This document shows positions 45,387 to 54,606 of a stretch of 64,000 nucleotides of DNA, piece by piece; position 1 is the first letter of the stretch; each line of letters starts with the position of its first letter. This DNA is from Eubacterium multiforme (GTDB lineage Bacteria > Bacillota > Clostridia > Clostridiales > Clostridiaceae), in contig NZ_JAUSUF010000003.1 of assembly GCF_030813415.1 (NCBI RefSeq), positions 62,001 to 126,000 of the forward strand. The letters run 5' to 3'. Under the pieces are notes generated by a model. That model did no database searches, had not been told where the DNA came from, and worked only from the letters and a program-made list of their open reading frames with translations. Both the position numbers and the translations under genes were made by a program.

Positions 45387-46745
45387 ATGAAATTAGACGA
45401 CAAATCTTTACTGTTTAATTTTAATGGAAAACCTACATTCAAAGAGATATTACCTCTAGGATTACAACATGTTGTAGCTATGATAATTGGTTGTGTTACA
45501 CCAGCTATAATAGTTGCAGGAGTTGCAAATCTAGGACCTTCAGATAAAATTTTATTAATTCAAACTTCTCTGATATTTTCAGGGATGGCAACACTTATAC
45601 AGATATTCCCTATATTTAGGAATATAGGTTCAGGACTACCAATAATTATGGGGGTAAGTTTTGCTTATGTACCAACACTAACAGCTATTGCAGGAGAATT
45701 TAATATTGCAACTATTTTTGGGGCACAGTTAATAGGTGGTGCAGTTGCTATTTTATTTGGTATATTTGTTAAAAAATTAATAAAATTTTTCCCACTTATA
45801 GTAACAGGTACTGTTATATTTTCAATAGGATTATCACTATACTCTGTAGCTATTAAATATATGGCTGGAGGAGTTGGAAGTCCTACTTTCGGTTCACCTA
45901 AAAACTGGGCTGTTGCAATTATAACATTAGCAGTTGTAATATTCTTAAATCACTTTACTGACGGAACTTTAAAACTTGCTTCAATATTAATGGGAATAAT
46001 AGTTGGATATATTATTTCATTATTTTTAGGTATGGTTTCCTTTGATTCAGTTGTTTCAGCAGGATTTATTCAAATGCCTAAATTTATGCATTTTGGAATG
46101 AGCTTTAATGCTACGGCAATTATATCTATGGTTATAATGCATATTGTAAATTCAGTTCAAGCAATTGGAGATTTATCAGCAACAACAAGCGGAGGTATGG
46201 ATAGAGTTCCAACTGATACAGAACTTTCTGGTGGGATTATAGGTAATGGTATTTCAAGTATACTAGGATCATTCTTTGGATGTATGCCAACTGCAACATT
46301 TAGCCAAAATGTTGGTATTGTAACTTTAAATAAAGTTATAAATAAATGGGTATTTGCCTTTGCTTCAATAGTAATAATTATAGCAGGAATAGTTCCTAAA
46401 TTTGCAGCAGTACTAACAAGTATTCCTCAATGTGTTCTTGGAGGAGCTACTATATCAGTATTTGCAACTATTACAATGACAGGAATTAGAATGATTTGTA
46501 AAAGCAAACTTACTAATAGAAATGTAACAATTGTAGGTTTATCAGTAGCTTTAGGAGTAGGAATTGTAGAGGTTCCAAATGCATTAGCATTATTCCCAAG
46601 TTGGGCTGTTTCAATATTTGGAAAATCATCAATTGTCGTAACAACATTAGTTGCCATTTTATTAAATTTAATATTGCCAAAGGATAAAGAAGAAATGAAG
46701 GTAGAAAAATTAGATGTAGATGTAAATGAAAATAGTGAAAAATAA
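45387..46745 (+). CDS. NCS2-family purine (xanthine/urate) permease
   Basis: A 452-residue permease with about 14 membrane segments. FNGKPTFKEILPLGLQHVVAMIIGCVTPAIIVAG at the N terminus is the family start, with the QH motif. GSGLPIIMGVSFAYVP, then GGMDRVPTDTELSGGIIGNGISSILGSFFGCMPTATFSQNVGIV, correspond to the substrate helices. It resembles XanQ/YgfU/UacT. With guanine, xanthine and urate enzymes nearby, xanthine or urate is the likely cargo. GGGGGAG precedes the ATG. Confidence 0.9.
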   Translation: MKLDDKSLLFNFNGKPTFKEILPLGLQHVVAMIIGCVTPAIIVAGVANLGPSDKILLIQTSLIFSGMATLIQIFPIFRNIGSGLPIIMGVSFAYVPTLTAIAGEFNIATIFGAQLIGGAVAILFGIFVKKLIKFFPLIVTGTVIFSIGLSLYSVAIKYMAGGVGSPTFGSPKNWAVAIITLAVVIFLNHFTDGTLKLASILMGIIVGYIISLFLGMVSFDSVVSAGFIQMPKFMHFGMSFNATAIISMVIMHIVNSVQAIGDLSATTSGGMDRVPTDTELSGGIIGNGISSILGSFFGCMPTATFSQNVGIVTLNKVINKWVFAFASIVIIIAGIVPKFAAVLTSIPQCVLGGATISVFATITMTGIRMICKSKLTNRNVTIVGLSVALGVGIVEVPNALALFPSWAVSIFGKSSIVVTTLVAILLNLILPKDKEEMKVEKLDVDVNENSEK

Positions 46746-46767
46746 ACATATTAAGGGAGAGAGCGCA

Positions 46768-47976
46768 ATGGAAAAGATTAAATGGAAAGAGAATACACTT
46801 CCTAAAAATAAAGAAAGTGCGGATTTACAATTTTTAAGTGAAGAAGAAATAAATAAAGTTAAAAACTTTCATTCAAGCTTTCCTCAATATAAAGAAACAC
46901 CATTAGTTTCTCTAGATAATTTAGGAAAGTACTTAGGACTTGAAAATGTTTTTGTAAAGGATGAATCTTTTAGATTTGGATTAAATGCCTTTAAGGTTTT
47001 AGGTGGATCTTTTGCTATGGCAAAATATTTAGCTAATAAGTTAAATATGGATATAGCAGATTTAACTTATGAAAAATTAGTATCACCAGAAACTAAGGAA
47101 AAGTTAGGAGATATACTTTTCGTAACAGCTACAGATGGAAATCATGGAAGAGGAGTAGCTTGGACTGCAAATAAATTACAACAAAAAGCAGTAGTTTATA
47201 TGCCAAAGGGATCTTCAAAAACAAGATTAGAAAATATAAGAAAAGAAGGAGCAGAAGCTTCAATTACTGATGTAAATTATGATGATGCTGTAAGGATTGC
47301 AGTACAATATGCAAAGGAAAATAATGGTGTAGTAATTCAAGATACTGCTTGGGAAGGTTATGAAGATATACCAGCATGGATAATGCAAGGATATGGAACT
47401 ATGGCTTTAGAAGCAATAAATCAATTAAAAGCACAAGGAATTGATAGACCAACTCATGTATTTGTTCAAGCTGGAGTAGGTTCTTTAGCAGGAGCTGTAC
47501 AAGGTGTATTTGCTTCAATATTTAAAGAAAATTGTCCTAAAACTGTAATAGTTGAAGCTAATCTTGCAGATTGCTTATATAAATCAGCAGTAGCTAATGA
47601 TGGTGAATTAAGAAAAGTAGATGGAGATATGCCAACTATTATGGCTGGACTTGCTTGTGGAGAAGCAAACATAATAGGATGGGAAGTTCTTAAAAATTAT
47701 TCTAAGGTATTCGTATCTTGTCCAGATTGGGTTTCATCAAATGGTATGAGAATATTAGGAAACCCTATGGGAGATGACAAGAAGGTAACTTCAGGAGAAT
47801 CAGGATCTGTTTCACTTGGATTATTATATGAAATTATGAAAAATCCTGAATATAAAGAATTAAAGGATAGCTTAGAATTAGATGAAAATTCAAAAGTATT
47901 AGTATTTAGTACTGAAGGAGATACAGACCCAGCAAGATATAGAGAAATTGTATGGGAAGGTAAATTTGGGAAATAG
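46768..47976 (+). CDS. ygeX: Diaminopropionate ammonia-lyase
   Basis: A PLP enzyme of about 402 residues (YgeX/DpaL) that splits 2,3-diaminopropionate to pyruvate and two ammonia through 2-aminoacrylate. The PLP lysine is in RFGLNAFKVLGGSFAMAKY. ATDGNHGRGVAW and QDTAWEGYEDIPAWIMQGYGTM are strongly diagnostic, as is VQAGVGSLAGAV. AAGGGAGAGAG precedes ATG 46768; the ORF from 46726 overlaps the permease gene and lacks a good site. The ridA gene at the end of the operon handles its reactive enamine. Confidence 0.95.
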   Translation: MEKIKWKENTLPKNKESADLQFLSEEEINKVKNFHSSFPQYKETPLVSLDNLGKYLGLENVFVKDESFRFGLNAFKVLGGSFAMAKYLANKLNMDIADLTYEKLVSPETKEKLGDILFVTATDGNHGRGVAWTANKLQQKAVVYMPKGSSKTRLENIRKEGAEASITDVNYDDAVRIAVQYAKENNGVVIQDTAWEGYEDIPAWIMQGYGTMALEAINQLKAQGIDRPTHVFVQAGVGSLAGAVQGVFASIFKENCPKTVIVEANLADCLYKSAVANDGELRKVDGDMPTIMAGLACGEANIIGWEVLKNYSKVFVSCPDWVSSNGMRILGNPMGDDKKVTSGESGSVSLGLLYEIMKNPEYKELKDSLELDENSKVLVFSTEGDTDPARYREIVWEGKFGK

Positions 47977-48011
47977 AATTTAGCTAAATAATAATACAAA
48001 AATATAGTAGG

Positions 48012-48062
48012 GGTGTTAGTTTAAAATTAAAGAGAATTTTAAATTTTTACTAACACCTTTAT
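48012..48062 (+). terminator. Internal terminator-like hairpin before ssnA
   Basis: GGTGTTAGT (48012-48020) pairs with ACTAACACC (48049-48057), with an inner AAAATT/AATTTT arm, followed by TTTATTT. It lies inside the operon, so it may reduce read-through or protect an upstream 3' end. Confidence 0.55.
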
Positions 48063-48095
48063 TTGCAATTTTCTTTAAATAAAGGAGATGATAAT

Positions 48096-49424
48096 GTGAT
48101 TTTGGTTGGAAATGGAAATGTAATAACTCAAGATTGTAATAATCCTTTCATAGAAAATGGATGTATAGCTATAGAAGGAAATATTATAAAAGATATAGGA
48201 AATACAGAAGAAATAAAATCAAAATATAAAAACTATGAATTCATTGATGCAGAAGGAAAGTTAATAATGCCAGGGCTTATAAATACTCATGGACATATAT
48301 ACAGTGCCTTTGCAAGAGGAATGAATTTAGATGGACCAGTTTCAAAGGATTTTTTAGATATATTAAATAATTTATGGTGGAGGTTAGATAAGAGCCTTAA
48401 TTTAGAAGATATTAAGTATAGTGCTTATGATACTTTAATGGATAGTCTAAAATTTGGAGTAACTACATTTTTTGACCATCATGCAAGTCCAAATGCTGTA
48501 GAAGGAAGTCTTTTTACAATAGGTAAAGTTGCTGAAGATCTTGGTATAAGAGCCTGTCTTTGTTATGAGGTATCAGATAGAGATGGAGAAGAAATATTAG
48601 AAAAGGGTATTAAAGAAAATATTGATTATATAAATCATTGTAAGGAAGACAATTCTAATATGAAATCAGCAATGTTTGGAATGCATGCAAGTTTCACTCT
48701 TTCAGATGAATCATTAAGAAAATGTGTAGAAGCAAATAAAAATTCAAATTGCGGATATCACATTCATGTGGCAGAAGGAATTGCAGATGAAGAGAAGTGT
48801 TTAGAAGAACATGGTATGAGGGTAGTTGAAAGACTTAATAAGTTTGGAATATTAAAAGATGATACTATTGCAGTTCATTGTATACATACAGATGAGAAAG
48901 AAAAGGATATATTAGCTAAATCCAATACTATGATAGTTCATAATCCAGAGTCTAATATGGGAAATGCTGTAGGTGTGTGTCCAATTATAGATTTTATGAA
49001 TAGAGGAATAACTGTAGGACTTGGAACAGATGGATATACTCAAGATATGTTTGAGTCTATGAAAGTTGCAAATATAATTCATAAACATAATTTAAAAGAT
49101 CCTTCAGTAGCATGGGGAGAAGTACCTGTAATGTTATTTGAAAATAATAGGAAAATAGCTGAAAAGTATTTTGAAGGAAAAATTGGAGTTCTTGAAAAGG
49201 GAGCTAATGCTGATGTTATAGTAGTAGATTATGATCCTTTAACACCAATGAATGGAAATAACTGTAATGCTCATATTTTATTTGGAGTTATGGGTAAATC
49301 TGTGGATACAACTATAGTTAATGGAAAAATAGTAGTTAAAGATGGAAAAATTTTAAATGTAAATGAAAAAGAAATACTAGCTAAATCTAGAGAAGTTAGT
49401 CAAAAGTTATGGAATAGGATTTAA
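48096..49424 (+). CDS. ssnA: SsnA-family aminohydrolase
   Basis: A 442-residue amidohydrolase-superfamily enzyme, the same length as E. coli SsnA. Metal ligands are in NTHGHIYSAFARGM, GYHIHVAEG, AVHCIHTDEKEKD and GLGTDGYTQDMFES. SsnA is found with YgeX, YgeY, YgeW and HyuA in purine clusters; it probably deaminates or opens a heterocycle, but the substrate is not proven. A longer frame opens at 48063; AAAGGAGATG eight bases before GTG 48096 decides the start. Confidence 0.92.
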   Translation: MILVGNGNVITQDCNNPFIENGCIAIEGNIIKDIGNTEEIKSKYKNYEFIDAEGKLIMPGLINTHGHIYSAFARGMNLDGPVSKDFLDILNNLWWRLDKSLNLEDIKYSAYDTLMDSLKFGVTTFFDHHASPNAVEGSLFTIGKVAEDLGIRACLCYEVSDRDGEEILEKGIKENIDYINHCKEDNSNMKSAMFGMHASFTLSDESLRKCVEANKNSNCGYHIHVAEGIADEEKCLEEHGMRVVERLNKFGILKDDTIAVHCIHTDEKEKDILAKSNTMIVHNPESNMGNAVGVCPIIDFMNRGITVGLGTDGYTQDMFESMKVANIIHKHNLKDPSVAWGEVPVMLFENNRKIAEKYFEGKIGVLEKGANADVIVVDYDPLTPMNGNNCNAHILFGVMGKSVDTTIVNGKIVVKDGKILNVNEKEILAKSREVSQKLWNRI

Positions 49425-49460
49425 AGAAATATATAGTTTAATTTAAGAGGAGAGATTTAT

Positions 49461-50549
49461 ATGGCAAATTTAAACGTTAACATATTAGGGATGAAATTTA
49501 AAAACCCAATTTTTACAGCAGCAGGACCGGGAGCTAAAGACGGAAATCTTTGTATTAAGGCAGTAGAGGGAGGAGCTGGTGGAATAGTAACAAAAACTAT
49601 TTCTGTAGATCCAGCACCAGTTCCAAGACCATGTATGGGAAAAACAAATTCAGGGTTTTTAAATACAGAACTTTGGTCAGAACTTCCAAAGGAACAATGG
49701 ATAGAAAGTGAATATAAAAAAGCAAAATCAACAGGTGCTCCAGTAATAGTAAGTATGGGATATAGACCAGAACAAATTAGAGAGGTAGCACCACTTGTTA
49801 AACCTTTTGCAGATGCAGTTGAATTATCAACTCATTATGTAGGAACAGATGTAGCTCCAATTGTTGAAGCTATGAAAGCAGCAAAGTCTGCATTAGATTG
49901 TCCTGTATTTATGAAAATGAGTCCACATACTGATATTCAAAAAATTGCAAAGGCTCTAGAAGATGCAGGTGCTGATGGACTTGTAATGATAAATTCTTTA
50001 GGACCTTGTATGGCAATAGATGTTGAATCAGGTTATCCAATAATGGGTAGTGAAAAAGGATATGGATGGTTATCAGGTTCTCCAGTAAGACCAGTTGCTA
50101 TAAGAAATATATATGATGCTTCACGAGTAGTTAAAATTCCTATAATAGGTGTTGGCGGGGTTACTTGTGGAAGAGATGCAGCTGAAATGTTAATGGCTGG
50201 AGCTTCAGCAGTACAAGTTTGTACAGAAGCAATATTAAAGGGACCTAAGATATATGGAAAGATAGCAAAAGAATTAAATGAATTTTTAGATAGTCATGGA
50301 TATAAAGATGTTAATGAAATTATAGGACTTGCACATAAAAAGGCTGATGAAAGAGATTTTAGAACAAAATCAATTCCACCAAAAGTTAATTTAGATGAAT
50401 GTATTAAATGTGGTCAATGTATAACTAGCTGTGTATATGATGCTATTGAAATAAAAGATAATTTAATAATAGATGAAGATAAATGCTTTGGTTGTGGATT
50501 ATGTGTAACAAGATGTCCAAAACATGCATTAACAATTCAATATAAATAA
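49461..50549 (+). CDS. PreA-like flavin/Fe-S dihydropyrimidine dehydrogenase homologue
   Basis: A 362-residue protein. A dihydroorotate-dehydrogenase-type FMN barrel (about 1-300: NPIFTAAGPGAKDG, GAGGIVTKTISV, VFMKMSPHTDI, GVGGVTCGRDAAEMLMAGASAVQVCT) is followed by two [4Fe-4S] motifs, CIKCGQCITSC and CFGCGLCVTRC. This is the layout of PreA. The active-site loop where PreA and DPD have a catalytic Cys (LSCPHGMG) reads LSTHYVGTD (Ser123, Thr124), so the usual acid is missing. It may reduce a purine-derived ring for HyuA to open. In E. coli the much larger YgfK occupies this place. Confidence 0.82.
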   Translation: MANLNVNILGMKFKNPIFTAAGPGAKDGNLCIKAVEGGAGGIVTKTISVDPAPVPRPCMGKTNSGFLNTELWSELPKEQWIESEYKKAKSTGAPVIVSMGYRPEQIREVAPLVKPFADAVELSTHYVGTDVAPIVEAMKAAKSALDCPVFMKMSPHTDIQKIAKALEDAGADGLVMINSLGPCMAIDVESGYPIMGSEKGYGWLSGSPVRPVAIRNIYDASRVVKIPIIGVGGVTCGRDAAEMLMAGASAVQVCTEAILKGPKIYGKIAKELNEFLDSHGYKDVNEIIGLAHKKADERDFRTKSIPPKVNLDECIKCGQCITSCVYDAIEIKDNLIIDEDKCFGCGLCVTRCPKHALTIQYK

Positions 50550-50571
50550 TTAACAAAAGGGATGATGAGTA

Positions 50572-51969
50572 ATGGGAAAAATTTTAAAAGGAGCTTATAT
50601 TGTAACAGATAAGAAAACATTTATAAGTGATATTAGAATAGATGGAGAAAAAATTGAAGCTATAGGATTTTCCTTAGAAAAAGAAGGAGATGAAATAATA
50701 GATGTAAGTGGAAGCTACATCCTTCCAAGTGGTATAGATGCCCATACTCATTTTGACTTAGATTATAGAAATTTAAAAACTTCTGATGATTTTAAAAGTG
50801 GTACAAAAGCAGCAATTAAGGGAGGATCAACTACAATAGTAGATTTTGTAGATTGTCAAAAAGGACAATCATTAAAAGATGCTTTGGAAAGATATAAGAA
50901 GAAGACAAAAAATAAATGTTATTCAGATTTTGGATTTCATATGACTTTGCCAGAATGGAATGAAAGAGTTTCGAAAGAAATGGAATATGTGGTTAAAGAA
51001 GGGGTAACTTCCTTTAAGATGTATATGGCTTACAATGGGGGACTTCAAGTAAGTGAAGAGGAAATAAAAGCTGCTCTTAAAAAAGCTAAGGAACTTAAAG
51101 TTCTTATGCTATTTCACTGTGAAGATGGAGATTGTGTAACTAGAAATATTAATAAGCTAAAATCTGAAGGAAAGACTGCTATGAAATATCATGTTGTCTC
51201 AAGGGGAGATGATGTTGAACTTAAAGCTGTTAATACTCTTATAAAAATATCAAAAGAAGTTGATGAACCTGTATATATAGTGCATTTAAGCTCAAAAGTT
51301 TGTTTAGATGCAGTTAAAAAAGCTAGGATGGATGGAGCAAAAATAATTGTAGAAACATGTCCTCATTATCTGTTATTAGATAAAAGTGTATATGAATCTG
51401 AAAAGGATAATGGATATGAAGCTTCAAAATTTATTATGTCTCCTCCTCTTAGAAATAAATCAGATAATAATGCTTTATGGAATGGGATAAATAATGGTGA
51501 TATAAACGTAATTTCTACAGACCACTGTTCTTTTAATTATAAAGATAAAAAAGGAGAAGGTCCTTGTGATTTTTCAAAAGTTCCAAATGGAGTTCCAGGG
51601 GTAGAACATAGAATAGAACTTCTTTATACCTATGGAGTTAAAAGGAATAAAATATCTCTCAACAAAATGGTTGAAGTTACGTCAACTAACCCATCAAAAA
51701 TATTTGGAATGTATCCTATGAAAGGAAATATTGCTGTAGGGAGTTATGCTGATTTAATAGTAATAGATGATAAAAAAGATGAACATATAACAAATGAAAA
51801 TAGTATTGAAGAGGTTGATTATACACCTTATGAGGGTTTTAAAAATAATTGCAACATAAGGTATGTAATTTTAAGGGGAGAAAAACTAATTTGTAATGAA
51901 AAGTTTTTAGTAAAGGAACCTACAGGGAAATATATTTCAAGAAATAAATTTGATTATGAGAGGTGTTAA
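50572..51969 (+). CDS. hyuA: Dihydropyrimidinase/hydantoinase-like amidohydrolase
   Basis: A 465-residue cyclic-amide hydrolase. Metal sites are in GIDAHTHFDLDY, the carbamylated lysine in TSFKMYMAYNGG, HCEDGD, YIVHLSS, ETCPHYLLL and STDHCSFNY. The length fits E. coli HyuA (461). It opens dihydropyrimidine- or hydantoin-like rings. A place directly after the PreA-like reductase repeats the logic of reductive pyrimidine catabolism (reduce, then hydrolyse), here inside a purine locus. It ends three bases before the next gene. Confidence 0.93.
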   Translation: MGKILKGAYIVTDKKTFISDIRIDGEKIEAIGFSLEKEGDEIIDVSGSYILPSGIDAHTHFDLDYRNLKTSDDFKSGTKAAIKGGSTTIVDFVDCQKGQSLKDALERYKKKTKNKCYSDFGFHMTLPEWNERVSKEMEYVVKEGVTSFKMYMAYNGGLQVSEEEIKAALKKAKELKVLMLFHCEDGDCVTRNINKLKSEGKTAMKYHVVSRGDDVELKAVNTLIKISKEVDEPVYIVHLSSKVCLDAVKKARMDGAKIIVETCPHYLLLDKSVYESEKDNGYEASKFIMSPPLRNKSDNNALWNGINNGDINVISTDHCSFNYKDKKGEGPCDFSKVPNGVPGVEHRIELLYTYGVKRNKISLNKMVEVTSTNPSKIFGMYPMKGNIAVGSYADLIVIDDKKDEHITNENSIEEVDYTPYEGFKNNCNIRYVILRGEKLICNEKFLVKEPTGKYISRNKFDYERC

Positions 51970-51972
51970 TAT

Positions 51973-54552
51973 ATGTTTGAATTTATTCTTAACGGAGAGA
52001 AAAAGTGTGTTAGTGAGAATAAAAAACTTTTAACTTATATTAGAGATGATTGTGATATAACTTCTGTTAAAAATGGATGTTCAGAAGGTGCTTGTGGAAC
52101 TTGCATGGTCTTAGTAGATGGAAAAGCAATAAAAGCTTGTATACTTACTACTGAAAAAGTAAATGGGAAAGAAATAATTACAATAGAAGGATTTACAGAG
52201 AGAGAAAAGGATGTATTTGCATATGCATTTACAGAGGCTGGAGCAGTACAATGTGGATTTTGTATACCAGGAATGGTTATTAGTGCAAAGGGACTTTTTA
52301 ATAGAACTTTAGATCCAACTATTGAAGAAGTAAAAAAAGCTTTAATTGGAAATGTATGTAGATGTACAGGATATGTAAAAATTGAAAAAGCAATTATGAT
52401 GGCAGCTAAAATTTTTAGAGAAAACTTAGAAGTTCCTAAAGTTTCTTGCAAAGGAATAATTGAAGAAGAGATAGATACTGCAAGAGTTGGAGAGCGAATG
52501 GCAAGAGTTGATGCAATGGAAAAAACATTAGGAATTGGAGAGTATTCTGATGATATGAGAATAGAGGGAATGCTTCATGGAGTGGCACTTAGAAGTAAAT
52601 ATCCAAGAGCTTTAGTAAAGGATATTGATATAAGTGAGGCTGAAAAGATTAAAGGGGTAGTAAAAATAGTAACAGCTGACGATATTCCAGGAAACAGATA
52701 TTTAGGTCATATTCAAAAGGATTGGCCAGCCTTAATAAAAGTAGGTGAAGAAACAAGATATCTTGGAGATGCCTTAGCATTAGTTGCAGCTGAAACAGAG
52801 GAAATTGGAAGAGAAGCAATAAAACATATAAAGGTTCAGTATGAAGAATTAAAACCTGTAACATCTCCTGAGGAGGCATTAAAGGAAGATGCACCTAAAA
52901 TTCATGAAAATGGTAATTTATTAACTCATGAACATTTAATAAGAGGAGATGTAGAAGAGGCCTTTAAAAATTCAAAATATGTAGTTAGTTATAAATATAA
53001 AGTTCCCTTTACAGAACATGCTTTCTTAGAGCCAGAATGTGCTGTGGCAGTTCCAGAAGGTGATGAGTTAGTAGTTTATACTGGAACTCAAAGTATTTAT
53101 GATGATTATAGGGAAATAAAATCTTTATTAGGTATTGATGAGGATAAACTTAGAGTTATTTCAAAGTATGTTGGAGGGGGCTTTGGTGGTAAAGAAGATA
53201 TGAGTTGTCAGCATCACACAGCTTTACTTGCATATCTTACAAAGAAACCTGTTAAAATGCGACTTACAAGACAAGAAAGTATTACAGTTGATACAAAAAG
53301 ACATGCTATGGATATGGAATTTACAACAGCTTGTGATGAAAATGGAATGTTAACTGCAATGAAGGCTGTAATATTAGCTGATACTGGAGCCTATGCATCC
53401 CTTGGTGGTCCAGTACTTCAAAGAGCATGTACTCATGCAGCTGGTCCATATAACTATCAAAATATTGATATAGATGGTAAGGCTCTTTATACAAATAATA
53501 CTCCAGGAGGAGCCTTTAGGGGATTTGGAGTAACTCAATCAGCTTTTGCAACAGAGTGTAATTTAAATAAACTTGCAGAATTAGTTGGAATAGATCCATT
53601 TGAAATTAGAATGAGAAATGCTATAAGACCAGGGGAAGTTCTACCAAATGGTCAAATAGCAGATGAAGGGACAGCATTAGTAGAAACTTTAGAAGCTGTT
53701 AAGGATGAATATTATAAAAATAATAAGCATGCAGGTATTGCTTGTTGTTTCAAAAATTCAGGAATTGGAGTTGGATTACCAGATACAGGTAGATGTAAAG
53801 TGAAAGTTATAGATGGAAAAGTTCATATTAGAACATCAGCAGCTTGTATGGGACAAGGAGTTGGAACAGTAGTAGTTCAAATAGTTGGAGAGATTTTACA
53901 AATTCCAAGAACAAAAATAGTTTATGAAACTCCAGATACTAAGGTAACACCAGATTCAGGAACTTCAACAGCTTCAAGACAAACAGTATTTACTGGAGAA
54001 GCTACAAAGATAGCTGCATTAAAGTTAAAGGAAGCATTAAAGGGTAGAGAATTAGAAGAGGTAGAAGGTATTGAATTTTATGGAGAGTATTTAGGAGTAA
54101 CTGATAAGATGGGAAGCACTAAAGAAAATCCTGTAAGTCACGTTGCTTATGGTTTTGCAACTCAAGTTGTAATTCTTGATGATAAAGGAAAAGTAGAAAA
54201 AGTTATAGCAGCTCATGATGTTGGAAGAGCAATTAATCCAAGAAGTATTGAAGGACAAATTGAGGGTGGAGTTGTTATGGGACTAGGTTATGGCTTAACA
54301 GAAGATTATAAAATAGAAAATGGTGTTCCAAAGGTTAAATTTGGTACATTAGGTCTTTTAAGAGCAAATCAAGTTCCAGAAATAGAATGTATTATAATAG
54401 AAAAAAATACTCAGGACCTTTCTTTTGGAGCAAAGGGAATTGGTGAAATTACATGTATACCAACAGCACCAGCAGCTCAAGGGGCTTACTATAAATTTGA
54501 TGGTAATTTCAGAACAGAATTACCACTAAAACATACCTTTTATAAAAAATAA
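51973..54552 (+). CDS. xdhD: Fused Fe-S/molybdopterin hydroxylase (selenium-dependent XDH type)
   Basis: An 859-residue fusion. Residues 1-155 form a two-cluster [2Fe-2S] module (CSEGACGTCMVL, QCGFCIPG, NVCRCTGY). Residues 170-859 form the Mo domain (GIGEYSDDMRIEGMLHGVAL, GGGFGGKEDMS, GGAFRGFGVTQ, CMGQGVGTVVVQ, and FGAKGIGEITCIPTAP with the active-site Glu). It has no FAD domain or subunit, so electrons must go to another partner, possibly the neighbouring PreA-like protein. It resembles XdhD and the family annotated as selenium-dependent xanthine dehydrogenase. Symbol is by analogy. Confidence 0.9.
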   Translation: MFEFILNGEKKCVSENKKLLTYIRDDCDITSVKNGCSEGACGTCMVLVDGKAIKACILTTEKVNGKEIITIEGFTEREKDVFAYAFTEAGAVQCGFCIPGMVISAKGLFNRTLDPTIEEVKKALIGNVCRCTGYVKIEKAIMMAAKIFRENLEVPKVSCKGIIEEEIDTARVGERMARVDAMEKTLGIGEYSDDMRIEGMLHGVALRSKYPRALVKDIDISEAEKIKGVVKIVTADDIPGNRYLGHIQKDWPALIKVGEETRYLGDALALVAAETEEIGREAIKHIKVQYEELKPVTSPEEALKEDAPKIHENGNLLTHEHLIRGDVEEAFKNSKYVVSYKYKVPFTEHAFLEPECAVAVPEGDELVVYTGTQSIYDDYREIKSLLGIDEDKLRVISKYVGGGFGGKEDMSCQHHTALLAYLTKKPVKMRLTRQESITVDTKRHAMDMEFTTACDENGMLTAMKAVILADTGAYASLGGPVLQRACTHAAGPYNYQNIDIDGKALYTNNTPGGAFRGFGVTQSAFATECNLNKLAELVGIDPFEIRMRNAIRPGEVLPNGQIADEGTALVETLEAVKDEYYKNNKHAGIACCFKNSGIGVGLPDTGRCKVKVIDGKVHIRTSAACMGQGVGTVVVQIVGEILQIPRTKIVYETPDTKVTPDSGTSTASRQTVFTGEATKIAALKLKEALKGRELEEVEGIEFYGEYLGVTDKMGSTKENPVSHVAYGFATQVVILDDKGKVEKVIAAHDVGRAINPRSIEGQIEGGVVMGLGYGLTEDYKIENGVPKVKFGTLGLLRANQVPEIECIIIEKNTQDLSFGAKGIGEITCIPTAPAAQGAYYKFDGNFRTELPLKHTFYKK

Positions 54553-54606
54553 GAATATTAAAAATAATATTAATAAATAACATTAGTTAAGAAAAGAGGA
54601 ATTAAT

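Noticed and set aside
52035..52451. 138-codon open frame on the minus strand inside the fused Mo hydroxylase gene
   Set aside because: It mirrors the cysteine-rich Fe-S coding region and matches no family; it is a shadow frame.
51973..54552. Frameshift or assembly fusion of two xdh genes
   Set aside because: The linker is natural and the frame is open throughout; Fe-S/Mo fusions of this length are a known type.
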